This document shows positions 1 to 6,177 of a stretch of DNA of 7,792 nt, one piece after another. Position 1 is the stretch's first letter, and each line of letters starts with the position of its first letter. The DNA is from CAZADH01 sp964483805 (GTDB taxonomy: Bacteria; Muiribacteriota; Ozemobacteria; Ozemobacterales; Ozemobacteraceae), in assembly GCA_964483805.1 (NCBI GenBank), contig CAZADH010000285.1, positions 1 to 7,792 on the forward strand, in the 5' to 3' direction. Position numbers and translations under genes: made by a program. The notes under the pieces were generated by a model, which worked only from the letters and a program-made list of their open reading frames with translations, did not search any database and was not told the DNA's origin.

Positions 1-455
1 CCGTCTTGATCGTGCATGCGTTGCGCCCGTTGGTGCTGATTGCCGGGGGCGCGCTGGCGCTGTTGATCCTGTTGGGGGCCATGTTGCTGGTGCGGCGGCG
101 GTTGCTGGCCGGGCGCGCGGTCGGCACCACGGTGACCTGGGATTGCGGCTACGCGCAGCCGTTGCCGACCATGCAATACACCGGGTCGTCGTTCGCCCAA
201 CCTCTGACCGACCTGTTCTCGCCGGTGTTGCGCACCGAGACGCATCTGCACGGCCCGGACAGCTATTTCCCGGGCCAGGGTCGTTTCGGCTCGCACACCG
301 CCGACGTGGTGAACCATGACTTCCTGGCGCCGGCCGTTCGCTATATTGCTGGTGTATTGCGACGATTGACCCGCATCCAGAATGGCATCGTCCAGGTCTA
401 CGTGCTCTATATCGCGATTACGCTGGTGGTGCTGCTGATCGGCGGTCTGCTATGA
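1..455 (+). CDS. hyfB: HyfB/NuoL-like antiporter subunit, C-terminal part (5' end outside window)
   Basis: This is the last ~150 residues of a proton-channel subunit of a group 4 hydrogenase-like complex. The frame is open to the left edge (first whole codon at 3), so the TTG at 6 is an internal codon, not a start. Seen: a hydrophobic helix (about 15-90), a basic cytoplasmic turn, then the stretch W-D-C-G-Y (138-152) and M-Q-Y-T-G-S-S-F typical of the HyfB C-terminal region. An amphipathic segment and a final membrane helix (about 390-452) follow, with the Q-N-G-I-V-Q-x-Y signature just before it. In this family the C-terminal region lies along the membrane arm and ends in an anchoring helix; the ion-channel residues lie upstream of the window. 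The stop overlaps the start of hyfC (ATGA at 452-455), indicating translational coupling. HyfB rather than HyfD or HyfF is inferred from the W-D-C-G-Y region and from the position before hyfC. Confidence 0.88.
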   Translation, partial: VLIVHALRPLVLIAGGALALLILLGAMLLVRRRLLAGRAVGTTVTWDCGYAQPLPTMQYTGSSFAQPLTDLFSPVLRTETHLHGPDSYFPGQGRFGSHTADVVNHDFLAPAVRYIAGVLRRLTRIQNGIVQVYVLYIAITLVVLLIGGLL

Positions 456-1357
456 ACGTGGGGTTGCCGGTCCACCCACTGCTCGCCTTGCTCCTGGCGC
501 CTCTCCTGCAGGGGGTCATCACCCGCGTCAAGGCCCGGTTCGCCGGCCGCGACGGGCCGCCATTGCTGCAACCGTACTACGACCTCGCCAAGCTGCTCGC
601 CAAAGGGGCGGTCTACAGCGAGACGACCACCTGGGTCTTCCGACTGGCGCCGGTGGCGGGGGTGGCGATCACCGCGCTGTGCCTGTTGTTCATGCCGCTG
701 GGCCATCTCAGTCCGGGCGTGGCGTTCGCCGGCGACGTGATATTTATCGTGTATTTACTCGGGCTGCATCGCTTCTTGACCGTGCTCGCCGCCATGGACA
801 CCGGCAGTGCCTTCGAGGGCATGGGCGCCAGTCGCGAAATGACCTTCGCCGCCCTGGCCGAACCGGCCCTGTTGTTCGCCCTCGCCGCCCTGGCCCATGT
901 CACTGGCAATCTGTCGCTGGCCGGGATCATCCACGACATCACCCCGGCGCTGTGGCACGATCATGCGCCGACGTTCCTGTTGATTCTCGCCGGCTTGTTC
1001 CTCGTCTTTCTCGCCGAGAACTCGCGCATCCCCGTCGACGACCCGACGACCCATCTCGAACTGACCATGATCCACGAGGTCATGGTTCTCGATCACAGTG
1101 GCCCCGATTTTGCCTTCATCGAGTATGCGGCCTCGCTGAAACTGTGGCTTCTCGGCGCACTCATCACCGGCATCGCTCTGCCGATCGACACCGGGTGGTT
1201 GCCGTTCGACACGGCGGCGATGGTGTTGGCCCTCTTCGTGCTCGCGGCGTTGGTCGGCGTCGTCGAATCGACCATGGCCCGGTTGCGCATGCTCCAGGTG
1301 CCGCAGTTGCTGGTTGGCGCCTGCGCCTTTGCCATTGTTGGCTTCCTGGTCTATTGA
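452..1357 (+). CDS. hyfC: HyfC/HycD-like membrane subunit (NuoH homologue)
   Basis: A 301-residue polytopic membrane protein, close to the usual length of HyfC/HycD. In this superfamily the NuoH-like subunit joins the cytoplasmic redox arm to the membrane arm and carries the acidic funnel that passes energy to the pumps. Seen: the loop V-K-A-R-F-A-G-R-D-G-P-P (26-37), the segment F-E-G-M-G-A-S-R-E (121-129) with E122 and E129, and the loop starting E-N-S-R-I-P-V-D-D-P (189-198), which continues through E203 and H208-E209. These match the conserved cytoplasmic loops of NuoH/HycD, and the key acidic residues are kept. About eight hydrophobic helices are apparent. The start ATG overlaps the hyfB stop, and there is no better in-frame start. 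A 13-base gap separates it from hyfE. It shares ancestry with NuoH, but the neighbours and the D-D-P-T-T-H-L-E loop point to the hydrogenase branch. Confidence 0.95.
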   Translation: MNVGLPVHPLLALLLAPLLQGVITRVKARFAGRDGPPLLQPYYDLAKLLAKGAVYSETTTWVFRLAPVAGVAITALCLLFMPLGHLSPGVAFAGDVIFIVYLLGLHRFLTVLAAMDTGSAFEGMGASREMTFAALAEPALLFALAALAHVTGNLSLAGIIHDITPALWHDHAPTFLLILAGLFLVFLAENSRIPVDDPTTHLELTMIHEVMVLDHSGPDFAFIEYAASLKLWLLGALITGIALPIDTGWLPFDTAAMVLALFVLAALVGVVESTMARLRMLQVPQLLVGACAFAIVGFLVY

Positions 1358-1370
1358 GAGATGACATTGT

Positions 1371-2006
1371 ATGGCTGATGTATTGATAATCATCGTGGTG
1401 CTTACCAACCTGCGCCTGCTGGCCACGAGCCACGTGGCGGCGATCATCGAGTGGATCGCAGTGCAGGGCGTGGTGTTGGGCATCTTCGCGCTCGAAGCCC
1501 GCCTCGCTCACCTGTCGCTCGACGTCTTTATCATTGCCATCGTGGCTATCGTCCTCAAGGGTTACGCTTTTCCGCGCTTGCTGTTCCGCGTCTCGCGGGC
1601 GGTGCACGTGAACCGCGAAGAGGAACCGTATGTCGGTTTCATTGCCTCGACGCTGATCGGCCTCGTGGCACTGGTGGTCTCGCTGTGGCTGGGCACGCGG
1701 TTGCCGATTCCCGGCACCGACATGTCGCGACTGGTCGTGCCGGCCACGCTGTTCTCGGTGTTCTGCGGGCAGTTCATCATCATCAGCCGGCGCAAGGCCA
1801 TCACCCAGGTGGCCGGCTTTCTCGTCATGGAAAACGGCGCTTTCATGCTCGGTGTCGGCACATTGTATTACGCGCCGTTCCTCGTCGAGATCGGGGTCTT
1901 GCTCGACATGTGGGTGGCGGTGCTGATCTGGACGGTGTTGATCCGCTATCTGAACCGCGCCTACCACCATATCAATGTCGACGAACTGCGACGGTTGCAG
2001 GGTTGA
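1371..2006 (+). CDS. hyfE: HyfE-like membrane subunit (NuoK-like)
   Basis: A 211-residue, very hydrophobic protein, similar in length to Escherichia coli HyfE (about 216). HyfE-type subunits contain a NuoK-like unit and sit in the membrane arm between the NuoH-like and antiporter-like subunits. Seen: M-E-N-G-A-F-M-L-G (153-161) with E154, and P-F-L-V-E-I-G-V-L-L-D (169-179) with E173 and D179. These intramembrane acidic residues are characteristic of the NuoK/HyfE/MrpC fold. The tail (N-R-A-Y-H-H-I-N-V-D-E-L) is cytoplasmic and polar. The start ATG at 1371 is preceded by GAGAG at 1356-1360; the nearer ATG at 1361 runs into a stop after five codons. The first codons are unusually A/T-rich, which would keep the start unstructured. 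The stop overlaps the next gene (TGATG at 2004-2008). In E. coli hyfD precedes hyfE; here hyfC does so directly. Confidence 0.92.
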   Translation: MADVLIIIVVLTNLRLLATSHVAAIIEWIAVQGVVLGIFALEARLAHLSLDVFIIAIVAIVLKGYAFPRLLFRVSRAVHVNREEEPYVGFIASTLIGLVALVVSLWLGTRLPIPGTDMSRLVVPATLFSVFCGQFIIISRRKAITQVAGFLVMENGAFMLGVGTLYYAPFLVEIGVLLDMWVAVLIWTVLIRYLNRAYHHINVDELRRLQG

Positions 2007-3517
2007 TGCCGATGAGCACCGAACTGCTGTTCGTGTTGTTGTTGGCGGCACCCGCCGCGTCGGGCCTTCTGGCGCAACTGGGCGCCACGCCCTGGCGCAC
2101 ACTGCTGCTCGGCGTGGCTGGCGTGTTCGTTGCTGCCGGCATCGGTACGCACCTCGTGGTGACGGCATACTCCAGCGGGCCGCAGTTCGCCTTCACGAAA
2201 TGGCTGTTCATCGATGACCTGTCGGCTTTTCATCTGGCCGTGCTGCTGCTGGTGTTCACGCTCAGTTCCCTCTTTGCCCTGCGTTACTTCGGCGAGGAGC
2301 TGCGCGAGGGTCATCTGTCGCTGCCGCAAGCCCGCACCTTCGCGGGGTTGTGGGGGCCGGCGCTGGCCGCGATGATTCTGGTGCTGATCTCGAACAACCT
2401 CGGCATCATGTGGGTCGGCATGGAAGCGACGACGCTGTTGACGGCGTTTCTCATCTGCGTTCACATCGGCCGCGGCGCCCTCGAGGCCATGTGGAAATAC
2501 ATGCTCGTCTGCTCGGTCGGTATCGGCTTCGCCTTCCTCGGCACGCTGATGATCCGCCTGGCCGCCAAAGACCTGCCGCTCGATCCGAACCAGGCCCTGC
2601 TCTGGACCAACCTCATGGCCTATACCGGCCGGCTCGCCCCCGAACTGGTGAAGGCCGCGTTCATCTTCGTCCTCGTCGGTTACGGCACCAAAGCCGGGCT
2701 GGCGCCGATGCACAGTTGGCTGCCCGACGCGCACAGCAAGGCCCCGGCCCCGGTGTCGGCGGTGTTCTCGGGCTTCATGCTCAATACCGCGCTCTATTGC
2801 ATCATGCGCTACGTGCCGATCGTCGAGGGCACCACCGGCCACGCCGGCTTCGCGCTGCGGTTGTTGATCGGCTTCGGGCTGTTTTCGATCGCGCTGGCGG
2901 CGGCGTTCGTCGTCGCGCAGAGAGATGTCAAACGATTGCTCGCGTATTGCAGTGTCGAACATCTTGGCATCATTGCGCTGGGCTACGGGCTCGGCGGTGC
3001 CGGCACCTTTGCGGCGCTGTTTCACACCCTGAACCACTCGCTGTGCAAGACGGTGTCGTTCTTTGCCGCCGGCCGCCTCGGCCAGGTGTTCGGCACCCAC
3101 GAGATGGCCCGCATGTCGGGCAGCATGCGGGTGGCCCCCGTGTGGGGTGCGACCCTGTTCGCCTGTCTGCTCGCGCTGGTCGGCATGGCGCCCTTCAGCC
3201 TGTTCATGAGCGAGTTTCAGGTGGTGCGCGCCGCCGTCGACAGCGGTGGCATGCTGGTGGCGGCGGTCTTCCTGCTCGGCGTCGGCGCCATCTTCATGGC
3301 CATGCTCGGCCAGGCGCTGCCGCTGGCGTTGGGTGACAATGCCGAGGTCGTCGAGAATGTTCCGGTCAACCTGTTCGACATCGTGCTCATGGTCGGGCCG
3401 GTGGCGGTGCTTGTCATACTGGGTATTTATATGCCCGAGACGCTGCAACAGATGCTGCAACGGGCGGCCGCCGTCGTTCACACCGTGGGTGGCGGTATGC
3501 CGGGAGGGCTGCGCTGA
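2006..3517 (+). CDS. hyfF: HyfF-like antiporter subunit (NuoN/NuoM-like)
   Basis: A 503-residue proton-channel subunit (E. coli HyfF is about 526). Seen: roughly fourteen hydrophobic segments and the charged residues expected of a working channel. E140 lies in M-W-V-G-M-E-A-T-T, K229 in G-Y-G-T-K-A-G-L-A-P, followed by the H-S-W-L-P-D-A-H loop (236-243), and K348 in N-H-S-L-C-K. R-D-V-K-R-L-L-A-Y-C-S lies before the second half-channel. In complex I homologues the Glu/Lys pair on helices 5 and 7 and the Lys on helix 12 carry the protons. The frame stays open upstream to 1451, inside hyfE, but that part translates to arginine-rich non-membrane sequence, so the real start is the ATG at 2006 (TGATG overlap) or the ATG at 2012. 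AGGG at 1999-2002 fits 2012 slightly better by spacing; the difference is two residues. The stop overlaps hyfG (TGATG). Confidence 0.93.
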   Translation: MPMSTELLFVLLLAAPAASGLLAQLGATPWRTLLLGVAGVFVAAGIGTHLVVTAYSSGPQFAFTKWLFIDDLSAFHLAVLLLVFTLSSLFALRYFGEELREGHLSLPQARTFAGLWGPALAAMILVLISNNLGIMWVGMEATTLLTAFLICVHIGRGALEAMWKYMLVCSVGIGFAFLGTLMIRLAAKDLPLDPNQALLWTNLMAYTGRLAPELVKAAFIFVLVGYGTKAGLAPMHSWLPDAHSKAPAPVSAVFSGFMLNTALYCIMRYVPIVEGTTGHAGFALRLLIGFGLFSIALAAAFVVAQRDVKRLLAYCSVEHLGIIALGYGLGGAGTFAALFHTLNHSLCKTVSFFAAGRLGQVFGTHEMARMSGSMRVAPVWGATLFACLLALVGMAPFSLFMSEFQVVRAAVDSGGMLVAAVFLLGVGAIFMAMLGQALPLALGDNAEVVENVPVNLFDIVLMVGPVAVLVILGIYMPETLQQMLQRAAAVVHTVGGGMPGGLR

Positions 3518-5097
3518 TGGCCCAACCGAACGAACTGCGTCTGGCCAATGGCGGCACCGCCGCCGTGGCGACGTTGCCCGAGGTGGCGTTCGCCGAGTTT
3601 CGCGCGCACATCGTCGGTGCGGTCGCGCATGGGGCACGCCTGAGCGCCCTCTTCGGTCAGCCCCTGGATAGCGCGGCCCGTGGCCGGGGTGACGCCGCGG
3701 CACCGCACCTGCGGCTCGTGGCGATCCTGGCCCACGATGCTGCTGCGGCCCTCGAGGTCGTGACGACGCGGGTCGGCGCGCATTTTCCGGCCCTGACGCC
3801 CGACTGTCCGCAGGCGCATCTGTGCGAACGCGAAATCGCCGAGCAGTGGGGCGTGGTACCCGAGGGCCACCCGTGGCCGCGGCCGGTGCGTTTCGTCACG
3901 CCGACAGATGCGCCGGCCGACCGCGCCGGGCAGGGTGGTGCGACCGTCTCCCCTCTGCCCGGGGTTGCGGATTTCTACCGGATCACCGGCGACGAGGTTC
4001 ACGAGGTTGCGGTCGGCCCTGTCCATGCCGGGGTGATCGAGCCCGGGCATTTCCGCTTTCAATGCCATGGCGAAAACGTGTTTCATCTCGAGATCTCGCT
4101 GGGCTACCAGCACCGCGGCATCGAACGCGCGCTCGTGGGCGGGCCGCACCCGCGGACCTTGATCCAGGTCGAGGCCGCGGCCGGTGACACCACGATTGGG
4201 CATGCGATCGCCTACGCCGAAGTGTGTGAAGCCCTGGCCGGATGCGTGGTGCCGCCGCGCGCCCAGGCCTTGCGGGCCATCGGCCTCGAGCTGGAGCGAC
4301 TCGCCAACCACACCGGCGATCTCGGTGCGCTCGCCGGTGATGTCGGGTTTTTGCCGACCGCGGCGTATTGCGGACGGATTCGCGGCGACTTCCTCAACAT
4401 GTCGGCGCTGCTGTGTGGCAGCAGGCTCGGCCGTGGCCTCGTGCGCCCTGGCGGTGTCGGCTTCGACCTCGACGAGGAGCGGGCGACGCGCCTGCGCGAA
4501 GCGTTGGCCCGGGCCCAGGAAGACACACGCGTCGCCATCGGACTGCTGTTTGCCTCTTCGACGGTCATGGCCCGCTTCGAACACACCGGCACGGTGACGA
4601 AGAAGGCGTGTCGCGATCTCGGCCTGGTCGGGCCGGCCGCCCGGGCGTGTGGCTACGACCTCGATGTGCGCCGCGATTTCCCGACCGGTCAGTACCGGGT
4701 GGCGGCCATCGACCGGGTCTCCGACGAGGAACACCGCGGTGGCGACGTCGCGGCGCGCGCCTGGGTGCGCTGGGCCGAAATGCAGAACTCGATGGCATAC
4801 ATACAACGCATGCTCGCAGCCCTGCCGCCGGGTCCGACTCTGGCTGACGACGCTGCCGGCGTGGTCGGTCGTCTGGCGCCGAACACGCTGGCGGTCGCGT
4901 TGACCGAGGGGTGGCGCGGCGAGATCTGCCATGTGGCGCTGACCGACGGTGCGGGGCGCTTCGCCCGCTACAAGATCATCGATCCGTCGTTCCACAACTG
5001 GATCGGTCTGGGTATGGCGTTGCGCCACCAGCAGATCTCCGATTTCCCGTTGTGCAACAAGAGTTTCAATCTTTCGTATTGCGGGTTTGACCTATGA
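3517..5097 (+). CDS. hyfG: HyfG/HycE-like large subunit (NuoC-NuoD fusion) lacking the Ni-Fe cysteine ligands; Ehr type
   Basis: A 526-residue cytoplasmic subunit, near HycE/HyfG length (about 555-569). Residues ~1-150 are a NuoC-like domain ending in E-R-E-I-A-E-Q-W-G (104-112) and G-H-P-W-P-R-P-V-R-F (117-126). Residues ~165-526 are the NuoD / large-subunit domain, with G-P-V-H-A-G (167-172), I-E-P-G-H-F-R-F (174-181) and H-R-G-I-E-R (199-204). Active [NiFe] hydrogenases have R-x-C-G-x-C here; this protein has E-A-A-A-G-D-T-T-I-G-H (219-229), with A222 and T225 at the cysteine positions and only H229 kept. The second motif, DPCxxC, is D-P-S-F-H-N-W (489-495), with S491 and N494. The C-terminal tail (N-K-S-F-N-L-S-Y) continues as in related ligand-less proteins, and no maturation cleavage site is seen. 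It cannot hold a normal Ni-Fe centre, so hydrogenase activity is very unlikely; the real substrate is unknown. GGGAGG at 3502-3507 lies 9 bases before the ATG. Confidence 0.94.
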   Translation: MAQPNELRLANGGTAAVATLPEVAFAEFRAHIVGAVAHGARLSALFGQPLDSAARGRGDAAAPHLRLVAILAHDAAAALEVVTTRVGAHFPALTPDCPQAHLCEREIAEQWGVVPEGHPWPRPVRFVTPTDAPADRAGQGGATVSPLPGVADFYRITGDEVHEVAVGPVHAGVIEPGHFRFQCHGENVFHLEISLGYQHRGIERALVGGPHPRTLIQVEAAAGDTTIGHAIAYAEVCEALAGCVVPPRAQALRAIGLELERLANHTGDLGALAGDVGFLPTAAYCGRIRGDFLNMSALLCGSRLGRGLVRPGGVGFDLDEERATRLREALARAQEDTRVAIGLLFASSTVMARFEHTGTVTKKACRDLGLVGPAARACGYDLDVRRDFPTGQYRVAAIDRVSDEEHRGGDVAARAWVRWAEMQNSMAYIQRMLAALPPGPTLADDAAGVVGRLAPNTLAVALTEGWRGEICHVALTDGAGRFARYKIIDPSFHNWIGLGMALRHQQISDFPLCNKSFNLSYCGFDL

Positions 5098-5150
5098 CGC
5101 ATGGCTGTATTGACGCAATGTGGCATGGTGCGGGAGTGACGAGATGCTGA
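5094..5150 (+). other. Possible 18-codon coupling ORF between hyfG and hyfI
   Basis: An ATG at 5094 overlaps the hyfG stop (ATGA) and opens a short frame (starting M-T-H-G-C-I-D-A-M) that ends with TGA at 5148-5150, six bases after the first base of the hyfI start at 5144. This would let a ribosome leaving hyfG restart, translate the short frame and terminate on top of the hyfI start. No database family is recognised and the peptide looks unremarkable, so any role would be in coupling rather than as a product. It may be chance, since short open frames are common in GC-rich DNA. Confidence 0.25.
5132..5136 (+). promoter_or_regulatory. Ribosome binding site that selects the ATG at 5144
   Basis: GGGAG lies 7 bases before the ATG at 5144. 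The alternative GTG at 5120, eight codons upstream in the same frame, has no comparable purine-rich site, so 5144 is preferred as the start of the ferredoxin-NuoB fusion. Confidence 0.6.
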
Positions 5151-5902
5151 AGACACTGCGCGCGCGGTTGCAGCAAGGCCATCGCACGGCCCGGTATCCC
5201 GACGCACCGCCGACTCTGCCCGATCGGCTGCGGGGCCGGCCGCAGGTGGCGGTCGAAAGATGCGCTGCAGAGTGCAGACAATGTATTGATATATGTCCGG
5301 TCGAGGCCATCGCTCGCGGGCCTTCCGGGCGGATCACCATCGATCTGGGTCGGTGCGTCTTCTGCCCGACCTGTGCGGCGGCGTGTCCCACCGGAGCCCT
5401 GGTGTTCACCAACGATCACCGGTTGTCGGTGCGCCGGCGCGAACACCTCGTGCTCGCCCGTGACGAGCTCGAACTGGCGGCACGACTCGAGACCGAGATG
5501 CTGCGGGTGTTCGGCCGCTCGCTCAAACTGCGCCAGGTCAGTGCCGGCGGCTGCAACGGCTGCGAGGTCGACATCAACGTCTTGACCACCGTGGTGTTCG
5601 ACCTGAGCCGGTTCGGCATCAAGATTGTCGCTTCGCCGCGGCATGCCGACGGCATCATCGTCACCGGTCCGATCAGCGAGAACATGCGCCTGGCCACCTT
5701 GAAAACCTGGGCCGCCGTCCCGGCGCCGAAACTGGTGATCGCGGTCGGGGCCTGTGCCATCAGCGGCGGCGCGTTTCGCGACCACCCCGAACAACACAAC
5801 GGCATCGGCACCTTCCTGCCCGTCGATCTGTTCGTGCCCGGCTGTCCGCCTCATCCCTACACCATTCTCGACGGGTTGCTGCGGTTGCTCGGTCGGGTGT
5901 AG
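5144..5902 (+). CDS. hyfI: Fused dicluster ferredoxin (HyfH/NuoI-like) and small subunit (HyfI/HycG/NuoB-like)
   Basis: A 252-residue Fe-S protein that should pass electrons within the soluble arm to or from the HyfG site. N-terminal domain (about 35-95): two ferredoxin motifs, C40-x3-C44-x2-C47-x3-C51-P and C71-x2-C74-x2-C77-x3-C81-P, predicting two [4Fe-4S] clusters. The first motif has x3 where x2 is usual. C-terminal domain (about 115-252): a NuoB-like fold with G-G-C-N-G-C-E (C137, C140), G-A-C-A-I-S-G-G (C204) and P-G-C-P-P-H-P (C234), the four ligands of the proximal cluster next to the large subunit's active-site cavity. In E. coli these domains are separate proteins, HyfH and HyfI, encoded side by side in the same order, so this looks like a fusion of neighbours with a shortened ferredoxin part. 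Start chosen at 5144 by GGGAG; a GTG at 5120 is possible. It is the last gene of the operon within the window. Confidence 0.92.
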   Translation: MLKTLRARLQQGHRTARYPDAPPTLPDRLRGRPQVAVERCAAECRQCIDICPVEAIARGPSGRITIDLGRCVFCPTCAAACPTGALVFTNDHRLSVRRREHLVLARDELELAARLETEMLRVFGRSLKLRQVSAGGCNGCEVDINVLTTVVFDLSRFGIKIVASPRHADGIIVTGPISENMRLATLKTWAAVPAPKLVIAVGACAISGGAFRDHPEQHNGIGTFLPVDLFVPGCPPHPYTILDGLLRLLGRV

Positions 5903-5917
5903 ACGACGCGAGCACAA

Positions 5918-5933
5918 GCGGCGCCGGCGCCGC
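5918..5933. repeat. 16-base perfect GC palindrome after the operon
   Basis: GCGGCGCCGGCGCCGC equals its own reverse complement. It begins 16 bases after the hyfI stop. As RNA it could fold into a six-pair stem with a four-base loop. No T-run follows, so it is not a standard Rho-independent terminator; it may stabilise the operon's 3' end or be a product of base composition. Confidence 0.4.
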
Positions 5934-6072
5934 GGGGACTGCCAGCCAACGCGGTCGCGCCCGAGCCACGTCGACCAGTGTCACGCAACCTCCGCCGCGG
6001 GCCGGGCGCATGGCCCCGCTCACCAGGATGTTGCGGCGGCGAGCGGGTGTGCTGGTCTCGGTCGGCGGGCGC

Positions 6073-6081
6073 TGGTATCAT
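6073..6081 (+). promoter_or_regulatory. Possible extended -10 promoter for the phosphatase gene
   Basis: TGGTATCAT contains an extended -10 (TG-N followed by TATCAT, five of six bases matching TATAAT). It stands out in a very GC-rich gap and lies about 97 bases before the ATG at 6178. No good -35 box is seen at the right distance (a weak CTGGTC-like site near 6052), which extended -10 promoters can tolerate. A start of transcription near 6088 would give a leader of about 90 bases. Confidence 0.3.
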
Positions 6082-6087
6082 GAACGC

Positions 6088-6131
6088 ACCGGCAGTCTGG
6101 CCGGTTCGCCCTGTCCGTGAGCGAAACCGGC
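6088..6131 (+). promoter_or_regulatory. Overlapping inverted repeats, possible alternative leader hairpins
   Basis: ACCGGC (6088-6093) can pair with GCCGGT (6100-6105) around a six-base loop. The longer GCCGGTTCGC (6100-6109) can instead pair with GCGAAACCGGC (6121-6131) around an 11-base loop, with one bulged A. The middle arm is shared, so the two stems exclude each other. The element lies between the possible -10 and the ribosome binding site of the phosphatase gene. A regulatory role is inference only; no known riboswitch or T-box family is recognised. Confidence 0.3.
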
Positions 6132-6177
6132 GCTGCTGCCAGACCTGGCGCTTTGCGGCGCCCAACAGGAGACGCGC

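Noticed and set aside
1451..2005. N-terminal extension of hyfF back into hyfE
   Set aside because: It encodes Arg-rich non-membrane sequence over a well-supported HyfE frame; family length and the TGATG junction place the start at 2006 or 2012.
2350..3336. 328-codon + strand frame inside hyfF
   Set aside because: It is out of frame with hyfF, Arg/Gly-rich and has no motif; hyfF is intact across the region.
1961..3703. 580-codon open frame on the - strand
   Set aside because: It lies antisense to hyfF and translates to an Arg/His/Gln-rich, low-complexity product with no recognisable family. It is a by-product of G/C-ending codons in the real gene.
3478..5028. 516-codon open frame on the - strand
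   Set aside because: It lies antisense to hyfG, with a composition typical of a mirror frame and no motif; the + strand gene has clear family signatures over the whole length.
3517..5097. Annotation as an active [NiFe] hydrogenase or formate hydrogenlyase large subunit
   Set aside because: Overall similarity suggests it, but A222, T225, S491 and N494 occupy the cysteine ligand positions.
452..5902. Ordinary complex I (nuo) operon
   Set aside because: Gene order, the HyfE-type subunit, the large-subunit tail and the fused HyfH-HyfI-like protein all match the hydrogenase-4-like branch; no nuoE, F or G modules are seen.
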